A stretch of 64,000 nucleotides of DNA from Actinomortierella ambigua (Eukaryota; Mortierellomycota; Mortierellomycetes; Mortierellales; Mortierellaceae): assembly GCA_016098155.1 (NCBI GenBank), contig JAAAJB010000063.1:1-64000 (forward strand), in the 5' to 3' direction. Under the pieces are notes generated by a model. It worked only from the letters and a program-made list of their open reading frames with translations. It was not told where the DNA came from and made no database searches. Position 1 is the first letter of the stretch; each line of letters begins with the position of its first letter. A program made the position numbers and the translations under genes. Shown piece by piece: positions 1 through 12,700 of this stretch.

Positions 1-318
1 CCAGTAGCTAGCACCCAGCCGGCGCATCTCCAGCTGCCCGGAAACCAAGGCCCGTCCAGCTCCCGGCAGCCTTCTGGCTCCGCTGGCTCCATCCTGGCTC
101 AGCCTGCGGGATGGGTGCGGTCGACTGGAACAGATGGTCGCCAGGTGTGGACAAACACAGCGACGGGCCACTGGGGCTATTCGTCTCCGATGATAGTTGA
201 GGGTCCGTTGCCTGCGGGATGGAAGAAGAGCATCAGCCCAACGGGGTTGATATCGTATATCGACACCTCAACAGGGCAGGAGACTGTTCAGCACCCTCTT
301 GGACCGGCAGGTCCGTAA
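1..318 (+). CDS. WW-domain protein, C-terminal end (5' truncated by window edge)
   Basis: The frame is open from base 1 to the TAA at 316-318 and translates to about 105 residues. Two WW-like modules are visible: a degenerate one starting PAGWVRS (near 107-190) and a clearer one with LPAGW, an ISYID core and a closing HPLGP (near 210-310). The second follows the WW pattern (LPxGW, an aromatic pair, a trailing Pro), a fold that binds proline-rich peptides. The segment before them is Ser/Pro/Gln-rich and probably disordered. Everything upstream is missing, so the protein family cannot be named. The first module reads GWVRSTGTDG and then has a lone Tyr after HWGY, so it may not fold as a true WW domain. 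Confidence 0.55.
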   Translation, partial: PVASTQPAHLQLPGNQGPSSSRQPSGSAGSILAQPAGWVRSTGTDGRQVWTNTATGHWGYSSPMIVEGPLPAGWKKSISPTGLISYIDTSTGQETVQHPLGPAGP

Positions 319-638
319 TCTCTGGCTTGGAAAGCCTCGCAAAAGTTACAATTAGTAAGTCAGAAAGGACCAATTGCAAAGCGTGCCAATTTTTTGACAA
401 AAGTGTGCTAATTATTTGACTTCTTTGTCTCAATTTCCTGAAAACAGCTGTATATCTACCTTTTTTTGCAGCTTATGTATTCACGATTTTCACGTCAATA
501 TCTATATTTGGTGGCGGGAGAAACCATTTGAGCATGGGACATGGACACACAAAGATAGTCACGTCGCATCTTCGTTACCTGTGCATCATCGCATCATCTC
601 ATTTGAGCGTCGTAATTCATTCGCACGCTGTACTCGCC
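319..638. other. Intergenic: WW-gene 3' end / SEC1 promoter
   Basis: This 320-base gap lies between the WW-gene stop and the SEC1 start. It is AT-rich and has no convincing reading frame. It should hold the terminator of the first gene and the promoter of SEC1. No clear TATA or AATAAA box was seen. Confidence 0.5.
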
Positions 639-3600
639 ATGAACCACAACCAACCCATCTCCATCACGGATACTCTTAAGAGGAGTAAGTTACTTGCTTC
701 CCTTCTCATTCTCCCTCGCACGTTCAGTCCCCGCCTTTGACTGTCGGAGCCAAAAAAAAAATGACCACTTCTCCTTTTTTCTATACCCTTTTTTCAGAGC
801 TCGAGCACATTTTTCAATATCAATCATGTTCTTGCTATCTCTCTTACTCTGTCTTTTGCTGCCAAGGGAGCTGAGTACAGAGAAATAGCAGAGAATGGCA
901 TTTATCTCGGATTTCCCGTTAACGCTCTCTTTATGACTATTGTGAAACCAGGATTCCTCGAATCCATTGATAATGTCAAGGTCGAATCTGGACGGTACAA
1001 GTATGTGATCGTTGATGCGCGTGCTGCCGAGATTATGGCATCGGCCAACTGTCTCCTGGCTGATGTCTTGGCGCAGGAAGGCACTATGTGTAAGTTACAG
1101 AAGTGTTTAAACAAAACGACCATGTCACAGGGGACAAACAAATTAATCGAAATGCCCTTTTGCTCCTTCCAAGGAGGACGACAAAAGAAGGGCTGCCGAA
1201 GCTTACATGACGGACTTTCCTTTCATTCTTTCTGAACGATTTTGCTAGTTCTTGAAAACTTGGAGACAAGGCGCCCACCAGTCCCGAATGTAGAGGCAGT
1301 GTACTTCTTGGCACCAACGGATGACTCGATTCGTCGACTCATTCGCGACTTTCCAGCCGGCAAACCTCCCACCTATGCTGCAGGGCATTTTTTCTTCTTG
1401 GCTGGTATGAGTTCAGCAATACCTCCGGCTGACTTTTTTTTTTGATTCAGGGGCATGGAAGTGAGGCTGATACAATTTCAAATGTATTTTTTTTTATCTG
1501 TGTGCTATATCCTTAGGCCTGGATGATAAGAAGTTTGATCATATCCGTTCGTCAACCGACCCAAAGCTAATCAAGACGTTCAAGGAGTCATTCATGGATT
1601 TCTTTGGTAACGAGAGGATAAGAATGCCTGGGAACTGCAATACAGGGAGACAGGAGAACTTTATGAACTTACTGGAGGAGTGTATTTTTTTTTCTCAATG
1701 TTTGTGCTCTCCAGCCGTGGAGTCGCGTGTCTTTTCGCTCGGCAACCCACGCTCATTCTTCAATCTGTATAGCCCACCACTCAAGGATCGTCATCAGCAC
1801 GACGAATTCAATGCCATCTCGAAACAGCTTGTCTCATTGTGCGCAACGCTTCAGATCAACCCGATTGTCTCATATTATCGATCTCCAGACTTGAGCATGC
1901 AGCAGGCCAAGAATTTAGCCATGACCGTCCAGATGGATCTGGACGAGTTTTACAAGGGTCAACCTCGCTCTGGAGTATGCTACGCTTTGTGTCTATGACA
2001 AAAAGAAAAATCGGTGTTCTTTTCCCACCTTAAATCATACGCTAACTATGCCCTTTTTTGTTTTTTTCTTTTCCTTATCATGTATTCATAACTCATGCTC
2101 TAGATCAAACCACCACACCTTATGATCGTTGACCGGTCGATTGATCCCATCACTCCCATTTTGCATGACTTTACCTACCAAGCTCTAGCAAACGATCTTC
2201 TGCCAATCGAGGATGGCAAGCGCTACCAATATACTTCGGAGGGTCAGGATGGACAGCCAACACAGAAGACTGCTGTACTGGATGACAACGACAAGACGTT
2301 TCTCACGATCCGCCACAACCATCTTACGGAGTGTATCAAATTTTTGAGGGAGAACGTGGACAAGCTGATGCAGGAAGCCATGCCCAAGGAAGAAGGGTAA
2401 AAATAACGTCAGAAAAACCAGAAAGTAGACTTGGATACTCTGAACCTAAGAATGCTTTGCTGACAGCCATTTGTGCACTGTATGCTATTATCGTCGTGGA
2501 CTACAGGCGTACACAAAGCCAAATTGATAATATCAAGGAGCAGCTGGCAAAACTGCCACAGTTCCAGGAAAATAAGGAGAAGGTAAGATTTACGATATAA
2601 TTGGCAGTTCTTAACGAGTAATTTTTGAGCAACGACCAAGAGTGCTCAACTAACGCTCTGTAAATTTGAACCTTTTGTGTCAAAAATAATATAGTTCACA
2701 GCTCATCTCGCGATCGTTAAAGACTGTATGGATATCATCAAGAGGGACAAGTTGGTGGACGTAGCAACTTTGGAACAGGTTGGTCTTTTTTTGGCATGTA
2801 ACCCAAATTGACGGAAGAAAGACATTTTTTTTGGGTATCCAAAGAGTCCCACTCACATCGATTTTTCCGCAATGTGTTCTCTCTCTCTCCCCCCCCCCCT
2901 GTTTGGTAGTCCCTGGCAACAGGAGAGCTCGCCAATGGCGAAATTCCCAAGAACTTTGACGCCGAGATTGCAGCCATGTTGGAAGATCGGTCAGTGTCGA
3001 TGCGCGATCGCCTTCGATTGGTGATGTTGTTTTTCATTACACAGGCTGCAACACAGGATGTGAGGAACACACTCTTCCAGATGAGTCGCTGCTCCTACCA
3101 GGACAGAGACATTGCCAACAGCCTCGAGTTTTTGGGCGTCAAGCTGGATGTGGCCGCACCCCCGCCCACCAAGAAGTCGTGGTTTAGCGGATTGCTCAAG
3201 AAGAACACGATGAACGAAGAGGACCTGGAGTATGATCTTCCCCGATACACACCAGTCATCAAGGCTGTTATTGACGTAAGTCTGGGCCTTGTAATGGAAA
3301 AACAGGAGATTTACCCCTGGCTACATCTGTTTACATTATTAATGCTGTGTACATGTCGAACTCAGAGACTAAATACCTCCTTTTTTTTTTGAACATACAT
3401 GTACTGTTCTGGTCCACTCCTTTTACCACGCGCAAATGCAGGGCTTTGTGGACAAGACCATCGACCGTGAATTGTACCCCTTTACCCTTGCACCTGACCA
3501 ACTGGAGGAGATTCAAGCACCCAAGACTGTACGATCTCTGCGGTCGGCCAAGCCCACATTCCACCACAAGGGCCGTCGCAACGAGCCGAATGGCCGACTG

Positions 3601-3996
3601 ATATTGTTTGTTGCAGGTGGCATGACCTTTACGGAGATCCGGACTGTGTACGAGGCGGCCGCTGCGCACAACTGGGACGTGTTGATTGGATCCTCGCATA
3701 TCATCACCCCTGGGACGTTTATGGATGACATGCGACTGTTGAGGAATGGGCCCCCTCCCCCACCACCGCCTCCTCCACGGTCACCCTCGCCCCCACCCTT
3801 GCCGCCGACTACGGCACCCAAGAACCCGTTCTCGACCGTCAAGAGCGTGTTTGGGGGCTCTAGTAGTAGTAGTAGTGGCGGAGCAGGTCACGGTGCATCA
3901 GGCAGTGCCAAGACCAAACAACATCTGCCACAGCCGACACCAGTGCGCCCTCCCACTAGCAGCTCAAAACAGAAATTGAAACAATTTTTCCAATAG
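639..3996 (+). CDS. SEC1: Sec1/Munc18-family vesicle-fusion protein
   Basis: SM proteins clasp SNARE bundles and promote exocytic vesicle fusion at the plasma membrane. The model has ten exons: 639-684, 952-1089, 1249-1404, 1517-1606, 1715-1974, 2104-2396, 2507-2582, 2695-2778, 2910-3275 and 3442-3996. All phases join, giving 687 aa. Sec1 landmarks appear in order: FLESIDNV then YKYVIVD near the N-terminus, VEAVYFLAPT, RVFSLGNP, LCATLQ, LMIVDRSIDPITPILHDFTYQA, KLPQFQENKEK, YTPVIKAVID, GGMTFTEIR and WDVLIGSSHIITP. The start at 639 is chosen because MNHNQPISITDTLKR joins in phase to RFLESIDNV, as in Sec1 N-termini. Residues from about 606 onward form a Pro-run and Ser-rich tail not typical of short SM proteins. 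Family assignment is firm; Sec1 rather than another SM class rests on overall alignment. Confidence 0.93.
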
Positions 3997-5921
3997 CGAT
4001 CTACGATTAAAAAGAAATCTACCCACTACGATTGGAGAAAGGGGGGGGGAGTGAAGGGGCAGGGGCAGGGGCCGGGGCGGAGCAACGACGGAGACGGGGC
4101 CTTTTGGCTTTACGCGAAAACGCCCCAAAGCGGATGAACGGAAAGAGAGAGAGAGAGAGAGAGAGAGAGTACGTGTTTGTGTGTTGGCACGAAACGTCCA
4201 CATTCCTCTTTGGCTTTACAAACAGCCCTGTTCTTATTGCTCCTAGAAAGTGCTACTTTCAAGAGAAAGTGGAAGACAACGGTTGTTCCTGACTGTTGCA
4301 GTAATGCAGGGCATTCTCTGACGTGCATATTGCTGTGTGGGGGTTTGCAAATCGAGCATTGGGGAAAAAAAATCGAGCATTGGGGGGAGAGGGGGGCCCT
4401 TCTCACCGCCAAGGTGGGAAGGAAAGCGGTCGGTAGAGGACTACTGTTGCATGGCTGCCTTCCTGCCTGCTTGCCTGCAAGGAACAAGGAAAGGAAAGGA
4501 GGGGCAGGTGGGCGGATATTCCTGCTGTTTGATCGTCTGCCTGCTTGCCGCTGCACACGATATCGGAGAGAGCACAGAGCAAAGACAAGAGGGACACACG
4601 ACGGGACCATGTGAGCCCGGTCGGCGAGCAAGAGAACAACGGACGCAAATCTCATCTGGTCAGACCACACCAGCCTTCTCCGCGCCACGCCACACCATCG
4701 TGGTCGTAGTTGTAGTAGTAGTCTAGTAGTATAGTAAGTACATAGATCGGAGGGCTGCCTGCCTGTCAAGGTGCATTGTAAAGTACATTCTCTGCACGTA
4801 TCTCCATTTTTTCTTCCCAGTCGATTGAGAGTCGATTGAGAGTCGACATACGACGAACACAATGTTGCAGTGCTTCAAGAAGCTGCTGCCCACAACTACT
4901 ATGGACTATCAACAAAACATCCCACACACCTGGCTGGAGGACCAATGATGCTCTAGTGCCCTGCAGCAGGGTACAGCCCACTTTTTTTTAGACAAGATGT
5001 ACCACTTTTCAAGCATCCGTCGCTTCCATCGACTCCCTTTTCTTTTTCCTCCATGCAACGGCTTGCATTACAAATGAAAGTGGAAGTGGGGCATTGGAAG
5101 ACTGGGGAATTGTTATTGGTTGCGTGTGAGGTCATTGTAGCGATACTATTCTTTTGAGGTACAGCGGTTGTGGAATGACAACTGAGTGGCAATTACGAGG
5201 GCTGTTCGGATTGTGGGTGTGTGGGGAGGAGGGGGGGGAAAGGAAGGGTGGGAAGGGTGACAAGTGTACCACACCCTTTCTTTCTTCCCCTGTTGCACAC
5301 ACACACATGTGCCGCATGTGTCCCCCCTCTCCTATTTTTGTTCGTCACCAGTCCGCTTGCTGTCAGTCTCTTCTCTCTCTCTCTCTCTCTCTCATCGCCC
5401 TTCTATATATTCTGTTGTTTCCCTTTCCCCCTCATTATTATTGCATGTGTGCTGTTTTACCGGCAAATTCATTCGCCGCCCTTGCCACACTCATCGCATC
5501 CTGAACACTCACTCACTCACTCACACATCTCTACTTGTTCCCCTCTTCATTTCTTCCCACTCCTCTCATCCTCATTGCCATTATTCACCATTCATTGTCT
5601 CAGGGCTATTTTGAATTCAGAGCCTGTCTGTCCTATCTGTCCTTTTGAGGAGGGGGCTGCCTTTGACTTTTTTTTTGTTGTTCCTGGGAATACAGAGATA
5701 CTTCGTTATCCTTTCCTTTAACCCGTCACTCCTTCTTTCATTCCCTCGACCCGCTTCGACTTGACTCGACTCCTCGACTCTTCTCCTCTACCATTCTCTG
5801 TCTTTTTTTTTCCCTCTTTGAAAGGAGGGGATTCTCTTTTTTTTTTTTTGCTCGAATCGGCTCTCTCTGTCACCCTCTCTCGGCAGAATCCAGCGAGCCA
5901 GGCAGCCAACTTTTACCAGCC
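3997..5921. other. Intergenic: SEC1 3' region and ADAM promoter
   Basis: This 1.9-kb gap has low-complexity sequence and no supportable gene. It holds a (GA)n run near 4144-4169, a short repeated ATCGAGCATTGGGG unit near 4350-4385, a repeated GTCGATTGAGA unit near 4819-4842, a (CT)n run near 5372-5393 and long C/T-rich stretches after about 5500 typical of a fungal 5' leader. An open minus-strand frame (4110-4862) was judged non-coding. Confidence 0.6.
4144..4169. repeat. (GA)n microsatellite
   Basis: This is an uninterrupted AG dinucleotide run downstream of SEC1. Confidence 0.9.
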
Positions 5922-8900
5922 ATGCTCTTCCGTGCTCGAGGATGCTTCGTGTCCCTGGTATCGCTACTTGCTCTGTCAGCGACATATGTCCAAGGTATTT
6001 ATTTGTTCGACCCTTCTATTTTTTTCTGCTATGCTCTCCTGCGCCATTTCTCTTCATCTTTCCCCTTTCCCCTGGGGATGTCTCTCTGTCTGTCTGGCTG
6101 TCTGTGCTTGTCTGTGCCTGTCTTTCTGTTCTGTCTGTCAGAAATTTTTATCGAATTAACTTTGTGCAGTGTTCTCGATCGCCCGTTGAACTGCCAATCA
6201 CCCACATCGTTATCACCCATAACTCGTTGTCCCCTTTCTTTTCTCCGCTCTCTTATTTTGGAATTGGGTTGAATTGTTTTTTTTTTCTGCTCTGCTGTTC
6301 TGCTCTGCTGTTCTGCTCTGTTTTGCTCTGCTGGACAACCTGTCGACTCTTTCTGTGCCCTTCCTCTCCCCCTTGTCGTTGTTACACCACCCTGCCAAGA
6401 GGGCGTCATTTTTTCATTCTCCGTTGAACTTCATCTTTCGACATAATTCATACAGCCATGTCCTAACTTGGCACCCTGCTCCCCTGCTCCCCTGCTCATC
6501 ATCTCACACCACCTTGCTCTTTGCCACTCTTGTCCACTTGTCACCTTTACACTCTTGTCCCACCTGCGCACTCTTTTCCACCCATTTGTACTCTTGCCTT
6601 ACTTGTACTCTTGCCTTACTTGTACTCATTCCAACCATTCTCTCTCTCTCTCTCAAATAACAACAAAATATTACACATATCTTCGTCATTCCATACATAC
6701 CAACAGCCCACACCACACATAACCCTATCATCGCCCACTCGGAAAATGTCGTCAGTGTCCACCACGAGATTCTACCGCGTGTCGCACCCCACGAGCTGCA
6801 TCAAGACCAGTCCTTAGCCAAGCGCGCCCTCTTGGAGGCTCGCTTGACCGACACCTCCATCCACCATGACGACACCCTGCGGCTTCAGCTCGAGGCCTAC
6901 AATGCCACTTACTACCTCTACCTAGAGCCCAACCACGATCTCTTCCATGCCAACCTCAACTTTGGCGATGACATGTCCCGTGAGGACATCCGTGCCTTCA
7001 AGGGTGTCGTCCTAGCATCCAAAAGGGATGCCGACCTTCACTGGAATCGCATCCGCACTACCTCCCGTCAACCCGACCAGTCCGGCCGTACCCTCGACTA
7101 CATGATGCACGAGGAGGGTGTTGTCGGTTGGGCACGCATGATTGTTGATCAAGACGAGCAGGAGTATGTCACCACTTTTGTTGCTATTAGATATTGTGAT
7201 CATTGCTTTTGTCAGGCAGCAAGACCTAGCTATGCTTCGTTGCCATCCTTCTACATCATCAAGGTTAATGACCAACACCATATTCGCCTCTTTTACCTAC
7301 TAGTCGCAACAAACTCATCTTGTCCGGCGCGTTCACTGTATTCGACGATACCTTTCATGTCACGCCAAAACAAACGTACCATCGCCAAAAGCGCAGCGAG
7401 GATGCTCTACCCCTTTCGTACTCACCAGAGTCGCACCTTGTCATCTTCAGAGACTCGGATCTGTATCGTCCCGGCAACAGTCACCTTCGGACAAAGCGCA
7501 GCGCTCGGGACCCGACCAATACCTGTGGATCCGACACAATGCTGAACCGCACCACTGAGTTTGAGGAGGCCTTGTCCCAGCGAGGCCACTACTATCCACC
7601 AGATCGCAATGTTCCACTGCCCATGGGTGCAATGGACTCGGACCTATCTTCTTCCTGGCCCTCGCTACTAACGCCAGCCTCCCTCCAAAAGCGAAAACTG
7701 GAGATCAGGGCCGCAGGGCCCAACCCTGTCCCTGCTGGATGTCCTCAAAACCGAATGGTCATCTACATGGTAAGGAATCCCCCCACCACCACCGCCACCT
7801 TGTTGCTTGTCACACTGATACCTTGTACTGATAAATTTTATCATCAAAATCAATTTAACCCGCATTGATTCAATAGGGCGTGGCTGCAGATTGTGCATAT
7901 GTACGTAACTATGGTAATACCACGGAAGCTCGCAAGCAAATCTTCAGCAGCTTCAACACCGCGTCGGCTATTTACGAATCAACCTTTAACGTCGCGCTGG
8001 GCATCATCACCCTTAACATTGAATCGTCGGTTTGCCCGACGACTCCTACCGCTGATGTCCCATGGAACCAAGACTGCTCGGAGGCCTACACAATCGACAG
8101 GCGTCTTAGTGACTTTTCTTGGTGGCGTGGACAGGGCGACCGATCCAAGGACGGCGCAGGTCTGTGGCACCTGATGACCAAGTGTAACTCGGGCGCCGTT
8201 GTCGGTATTGCGTGGACCAAGACTGTTTGTCAGATGAAGACGCAGCAGCAGAACGGCAATCAGTACACTGCAGGCACAGGCGTTTCTTCTGCGTCGCCCA
8301 ACGAGTGGATGATTGTTGCGCATGAGATTGGTCACGGCTTTGGTGCTATACACGACTGCACTGCTACTTGTTCCCCAGATTGCTGCCGCCTCTCGACGAC
8401 TGTCTGCGACGCTGGCGGCAAATACATCATGAACCCATCCGAGAACCAACCAACGCGGGAATTCTCGCCTTGCAGCATCAAGGCCATCTGTTCTACCATC
8501 CAGAGCCCGCAGGGTCAGTGCCTCCAGCCCCCGGGTACTCGTGAGGTCCAGGAGTCGGGCGTCAACATTTGTGGCAACGGCATCCGGGAGACTGGTGAGG
8601 AGTGTGACTGTGGCTCACCCGAGGATTGTGCCAAGGACACTTGCTGCGATGGCGCCACCTGCAAGTTCAAGAACGGCGCGGTGTGCGATGACATCAACGA
8701 TGACTGCTGCAGAAACTGTCAACCCGCTGCAGCCGGTACGGTGTGCCGCAACGCCATCTCCGAGTGTGATACGGCCGAGGTCTGTTCGGGCACATCCGCC
8801 ACCTGCCCTCCAGACGTCCGGATCCCCGACTTGACGCCCTGTGGCAATGGCACCACTGGCAGTGGCAGCCTGCAGTGTGCCAAGGGTGTTTGTACCTCGC

Positions 8901-9757
8901 GTGACCTTCAATGCCAGCAACAAGGCCGTGGCATCACAGCAGCGTGCCCGAACTCCAATACGTGCGACCTACTCTGCAATGATCCCGGCGGCAATGCCAT
9001 GACGTGCACACAGCTTGGCGGCCTGTATTTCTTGGATGGCACACCTTGTGGCTTTGGTGGTACCTGCCAGCAAGGGGCATGCTCGTACTCGAGCGGCATC
9101 AATGGTGTGCTTGACTGGGCTCGACGCCACCTGTACATTGTAATCCCTGTCGGTATTGTCGTCGGCCTACTCGTCCTCTGCTGCATTTGGTCGTGTATCT
9201 GTTCGCCTTTGATCCGACGCAGTCGCGGTGACAAGCCAAAGTCGCTCCGTAAGCGCTATGGCCGACAGAACCGATTGGTGCCGGCCTACCCAGGACCTGC
9301 AGGGGCTGCTGCGGCCGGTCATTTGACTCCGAACCCCAATGGCATTCCACCCCCGGGCACCTATGACCCCAACAGCCAGTACCCGGTAGTGCCTGTGTAC
9401 CATGCACCACCAGGAGTTCCTCCACCTATGCCTGCACCACCACCTTCCTCATTCCCCTCCCATCCCCCGCCAGTATACCAAGGTGGACCGCCGCCTGTCT
9501 CGCAATCAGAGGCGGATCTTCAACGAGCCATGGATGAGAGCCGGCGCGAGTACGAGATGCAGAACCTTCAGCATCAACCTCCGCATTCTCCTCCTCACCC
9601 TACCTCAGCAACCTTGACGGCACCGTACTCGCCACCGCACTCGCCACCGCAATCGACGCACGGTAGTGTTAGCCACGCACCGCAATCGACGCACGGAAGT
9701 GTTAGCCACCCATCGCCACCACAACCACCAGCGCAACTACCAAAAACGCATCCATAA
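5922..9757 (+). CDS. ADAM-family metalloprotease-disintegrin, type I membrane protein
   Basis: ADAMs are membrane-anchored zinc proteases that shed ectodomains. Exons: 5922-5994, 6707-7163, 7304-7769 and 7877-9757 (958 aa). The signal peptide is residues 1-24 (hydrophobic LVSLLALSA). A prodomain follows, with two furin-type sites (RQKR and RTKR, exon 3). The catalytic domain carries HEIGHGFGAIHD (8321-8356, residues ~481-492; the HExxHxxGxxHD zinc ligands and catalytic Glu are intact) and a Met-turn YIMNPSEN. The disintegrin domain begins ICGNGIRETGEECDCG (~562) and has a CDTAEVC loop. A Cys-rich part, a TM helix (~750-778, IVIPVGIVVGLLVL) and a ~180-residue Pro-rich cytoplasmic tail follow. 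The tail repeats STHGSVSH and could recruit SH3/WW proteins. Intron 1 (712 bp) is unusually long and full of short tandem repeats. Fungal ADAMs are known (for example S. pombe Mde10). Confidence 0.93.
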
Positions 9758-12700
9758 TGTGGAGAGAAGGGGGAGGGGGGAAGAGGAGCCAGGCTTTGAA
9801 CCTCTTCTCTCTCTCTCTCTTCCCCTCCCCCCACTCCCTCAGTTCTGAGAACAGGCGCAACCATTTTCACATGGAATCGATAGAATAGAGGCCCAATTCC
9901 CTTCCGTCCCCAAGCGGACTATGCTGTTCTCGTCCTGTATGTCCCTCCTCCTCTCCCTCACCCCCTTCCTCCTCCCTCCCCCTAGTATCTATATCAACCA
10001 TTTTGACCTTTTGACAACTTGTAACATACCTCTTTGTTTACAGAACAACGAAGCTTTCCTTTTCTTTTAATGACATGTAATGACATGTTTTGAAGTGTTG
10101 AATTATCTGTGAGGGAAAGGGTACCTTAGAAGTGACCAGGATGATAATGATCTTGATGAAAGATGGACAGTTGCCACTAGCCACATGCCTTTTGCATTTT
10201 TTGTTGTTCGAATTGAGTGCTGCGCAAGCATCATTTCAGCGCCAACCATGGAAGAGAGAGGGATATCCACCGACAGCCTGAAGGGAACCACATAGCAGCC
10301 TGACGGCCCTTCTCCATGGCGACCGGCCCCTTTTGGAGTTGCTGAAGCTCTTTCGTTATCTCCTTGCAGTGTCGCGTAAAGATCATTCTTCATCCATATC
10401 CCCTCTTCGGCCTTTATACCAACCCGCCTTCAAAGACCATACGCCTCTCCCACTCTCTCTTAACACACACATTTATGCACCCCCTCTCTCTCTCGATCTT
10501 TCGCCGCCTTGTCCTTTCATCGTGTCATTACCTGTACCCTCATCATGGGAGAACTTACAACTAAAGTCACGAAGGTATTCACTAAAGGCACGATTTTCAA
10601 TGGCCATTTTTTAAAGGACGGTGGTAATATAGGAAGTGGCGACCTTTGAATGTGTGCTTTGTAGTCCGAGGCCGGCGTTTGGTTTTTGCCCCAAATCATT
10701 TCTAGTCGTATGGTTGGGTCCAGTGTAGCCATTTAGACCAAGCACGCTTGTAAACATATAGAGATAAAAAAAAGGGGATCGGCCGATACAAAGGCGCCTG
10801 CGGAGAAAGGCGATTCGATACCGAACAGGAGGGAAGAGCGAGGAGAGGAGGGAGAGGGGGAGGGAGGAGGCGGAGTTGTCCAGCCAAATGAAGCAATTTG
10901 TGGGGTTGTTGCGCCTTGATTGCGATAACTATGCACTTTACATGTGCTTGTCTAATATGATATCGCGAGGTGCAGGAATAGCGTACCTGGGCGCCAACGT
11001 TGCACCGCACCTGCATAGGCGCTACAAGCATGAAGATAAATTAATGAGTCCCAACACCCCTGTTGTCTCTCCTCTCTTTAGGAATCTCTTTTTTTTTGGG
11101 GGGGGGAGGAAGGGAGAGGGAGAGGAAACAGCCAACAATCGACCTTCAGTCCGCACCTTAGCCTACATAGCTTACCTCTTTGTGGGCAAGAGTTCCCACA
11201 AGCTACAGTCCTAACAACCAAACTTTAGATTTCCGAAATGCCTCGCGTTTGCAATCAGCTGGGAATGAAATCGATTGCCTACCATTCCCCTCCCCTCCTT
11301 CAGCCGCGTTCAATAGCTCAGAACATGTTTTTTTTTGAATAGTTGCCTTTCAGGCTTGTAGCTAGATAGCCTCGTCCTACTTATGCTACAACTTGGCGCG
11401 CGCCAGCGAATGAACATCTTCCAAAGAAGATTCATCGGGAATACCACTCGATGGTGCATTGGTCGCTCATTGCTCCATGGTCACGAAACTGCAGTTGACG
11501 CCAAGGCCTCCAAAAACTTACTTTTTTTTGTTTGATACGAATCAACACCACCAAAGAAAAAAAAAGATCACATTACTCATCATCTGTTTAGTTTTTCCAC
11601 GGCCCTTCTATCAAGAAACGACCAACCAATGCAAACACCGAAACTTACGCGAGATATCCTTGAAGGCGGCATGAAAGGTTTTCACGCTGAACCAAGATTT
11701 GGGCTGCGGAGGTGTTGCCACAACCTGGCGATCACTACAGTGAGATTGTGAGCGTCCATGAGTGTTGAGTCTGATATCCTCCAGCGTTTCTAAACACACC
11801 GGCAAGAGGCGGCATTTTCCGTGGCTCCTATAGGAAACAGCAGGATCGGATGGCTTTACCAAATCAATCAACACAATCATCTCCAAATACAACTACAGCA
11901 CATCTACAATTACAAAGAGACCCTGTTCTCCAAGCAGACCACAGAGGGTAACACGTCTGCAATGTTCGCACGCTAACAAAATTGCATAGAACATCTGTCA
12001 GCTGAGTGTCGCAAGGCTTGTGAGATCGGAACAAAAAAAAGCGTCCAAGGCAAGACGCATGTCTGTTGACCAGACACCCCATTGCTTTCCCCAATGGTTT
12101 CTTTTCTTTTCTTCTTTTCTTTTTCTATTATCTTTTTTCTTTTCTTTTTTTTGGACTGCCGAGGAGAGAGTTTTCTCCGTGGGCCTCAAGGCCATGTCAC
12201 CAATCCCACTTCATCAATTCAACCGGGAATGTCACTCTTCGCCGTCCATCCAATAAGAGTGGATACCCAAAAGTCAAAAACGCGCTGGAGTGCCTTCGCT
12301 CAGGGACAAGTATGTACTGTACGTACAGTACGTTCTGTACGACAACGATGATTGAAATCATGGACCATCGCATCGATCGATTAGCTGAACCTTGAATGGA
12401 GATATCTCCCTCCTTTCTCGTCTTCCCCCCGTTGCAGTCTATCCTTTACCAGGTAGCAACAAAGCTGCACGCCCTCTCCAGATCAAAAGATAGTATCACC
12501 ACCTCCCTCAAAAAACAGGGGTAGAAAGACCCATGATATGCACACAACAACACTTTACGCGTCTCCAGCACCCCTCGAACCTGGACAATCACACTGTCAT
12601 TGCTACATCAAGGTTGATGCTCTCTCTCTCTCTCTCTCCCTCCCTATTTGGACCCTTTCATTCACTCTGCTGTATTCTATCCGTCCAGTCATGAGATTAG

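Noticed and set aside
4110..4862. 250-codon open frame on the minus strand between SEC1 and ADAM
   Set aside because: It runs through GA/CT repeats and has a Cys/Arg/Leu/Ser mixture with no domain, promoter or splice logic. Openness is explained by low-complexity sequence.
12570..12590. GGTTCGAGG on the minus strand, resembling a tRNA B box
   Set aside because: No flanking 5-bp T stem, no anticodon arm and no acceptor pairing could be drawn. No other tRNA-like cloverleaf was found in the window.
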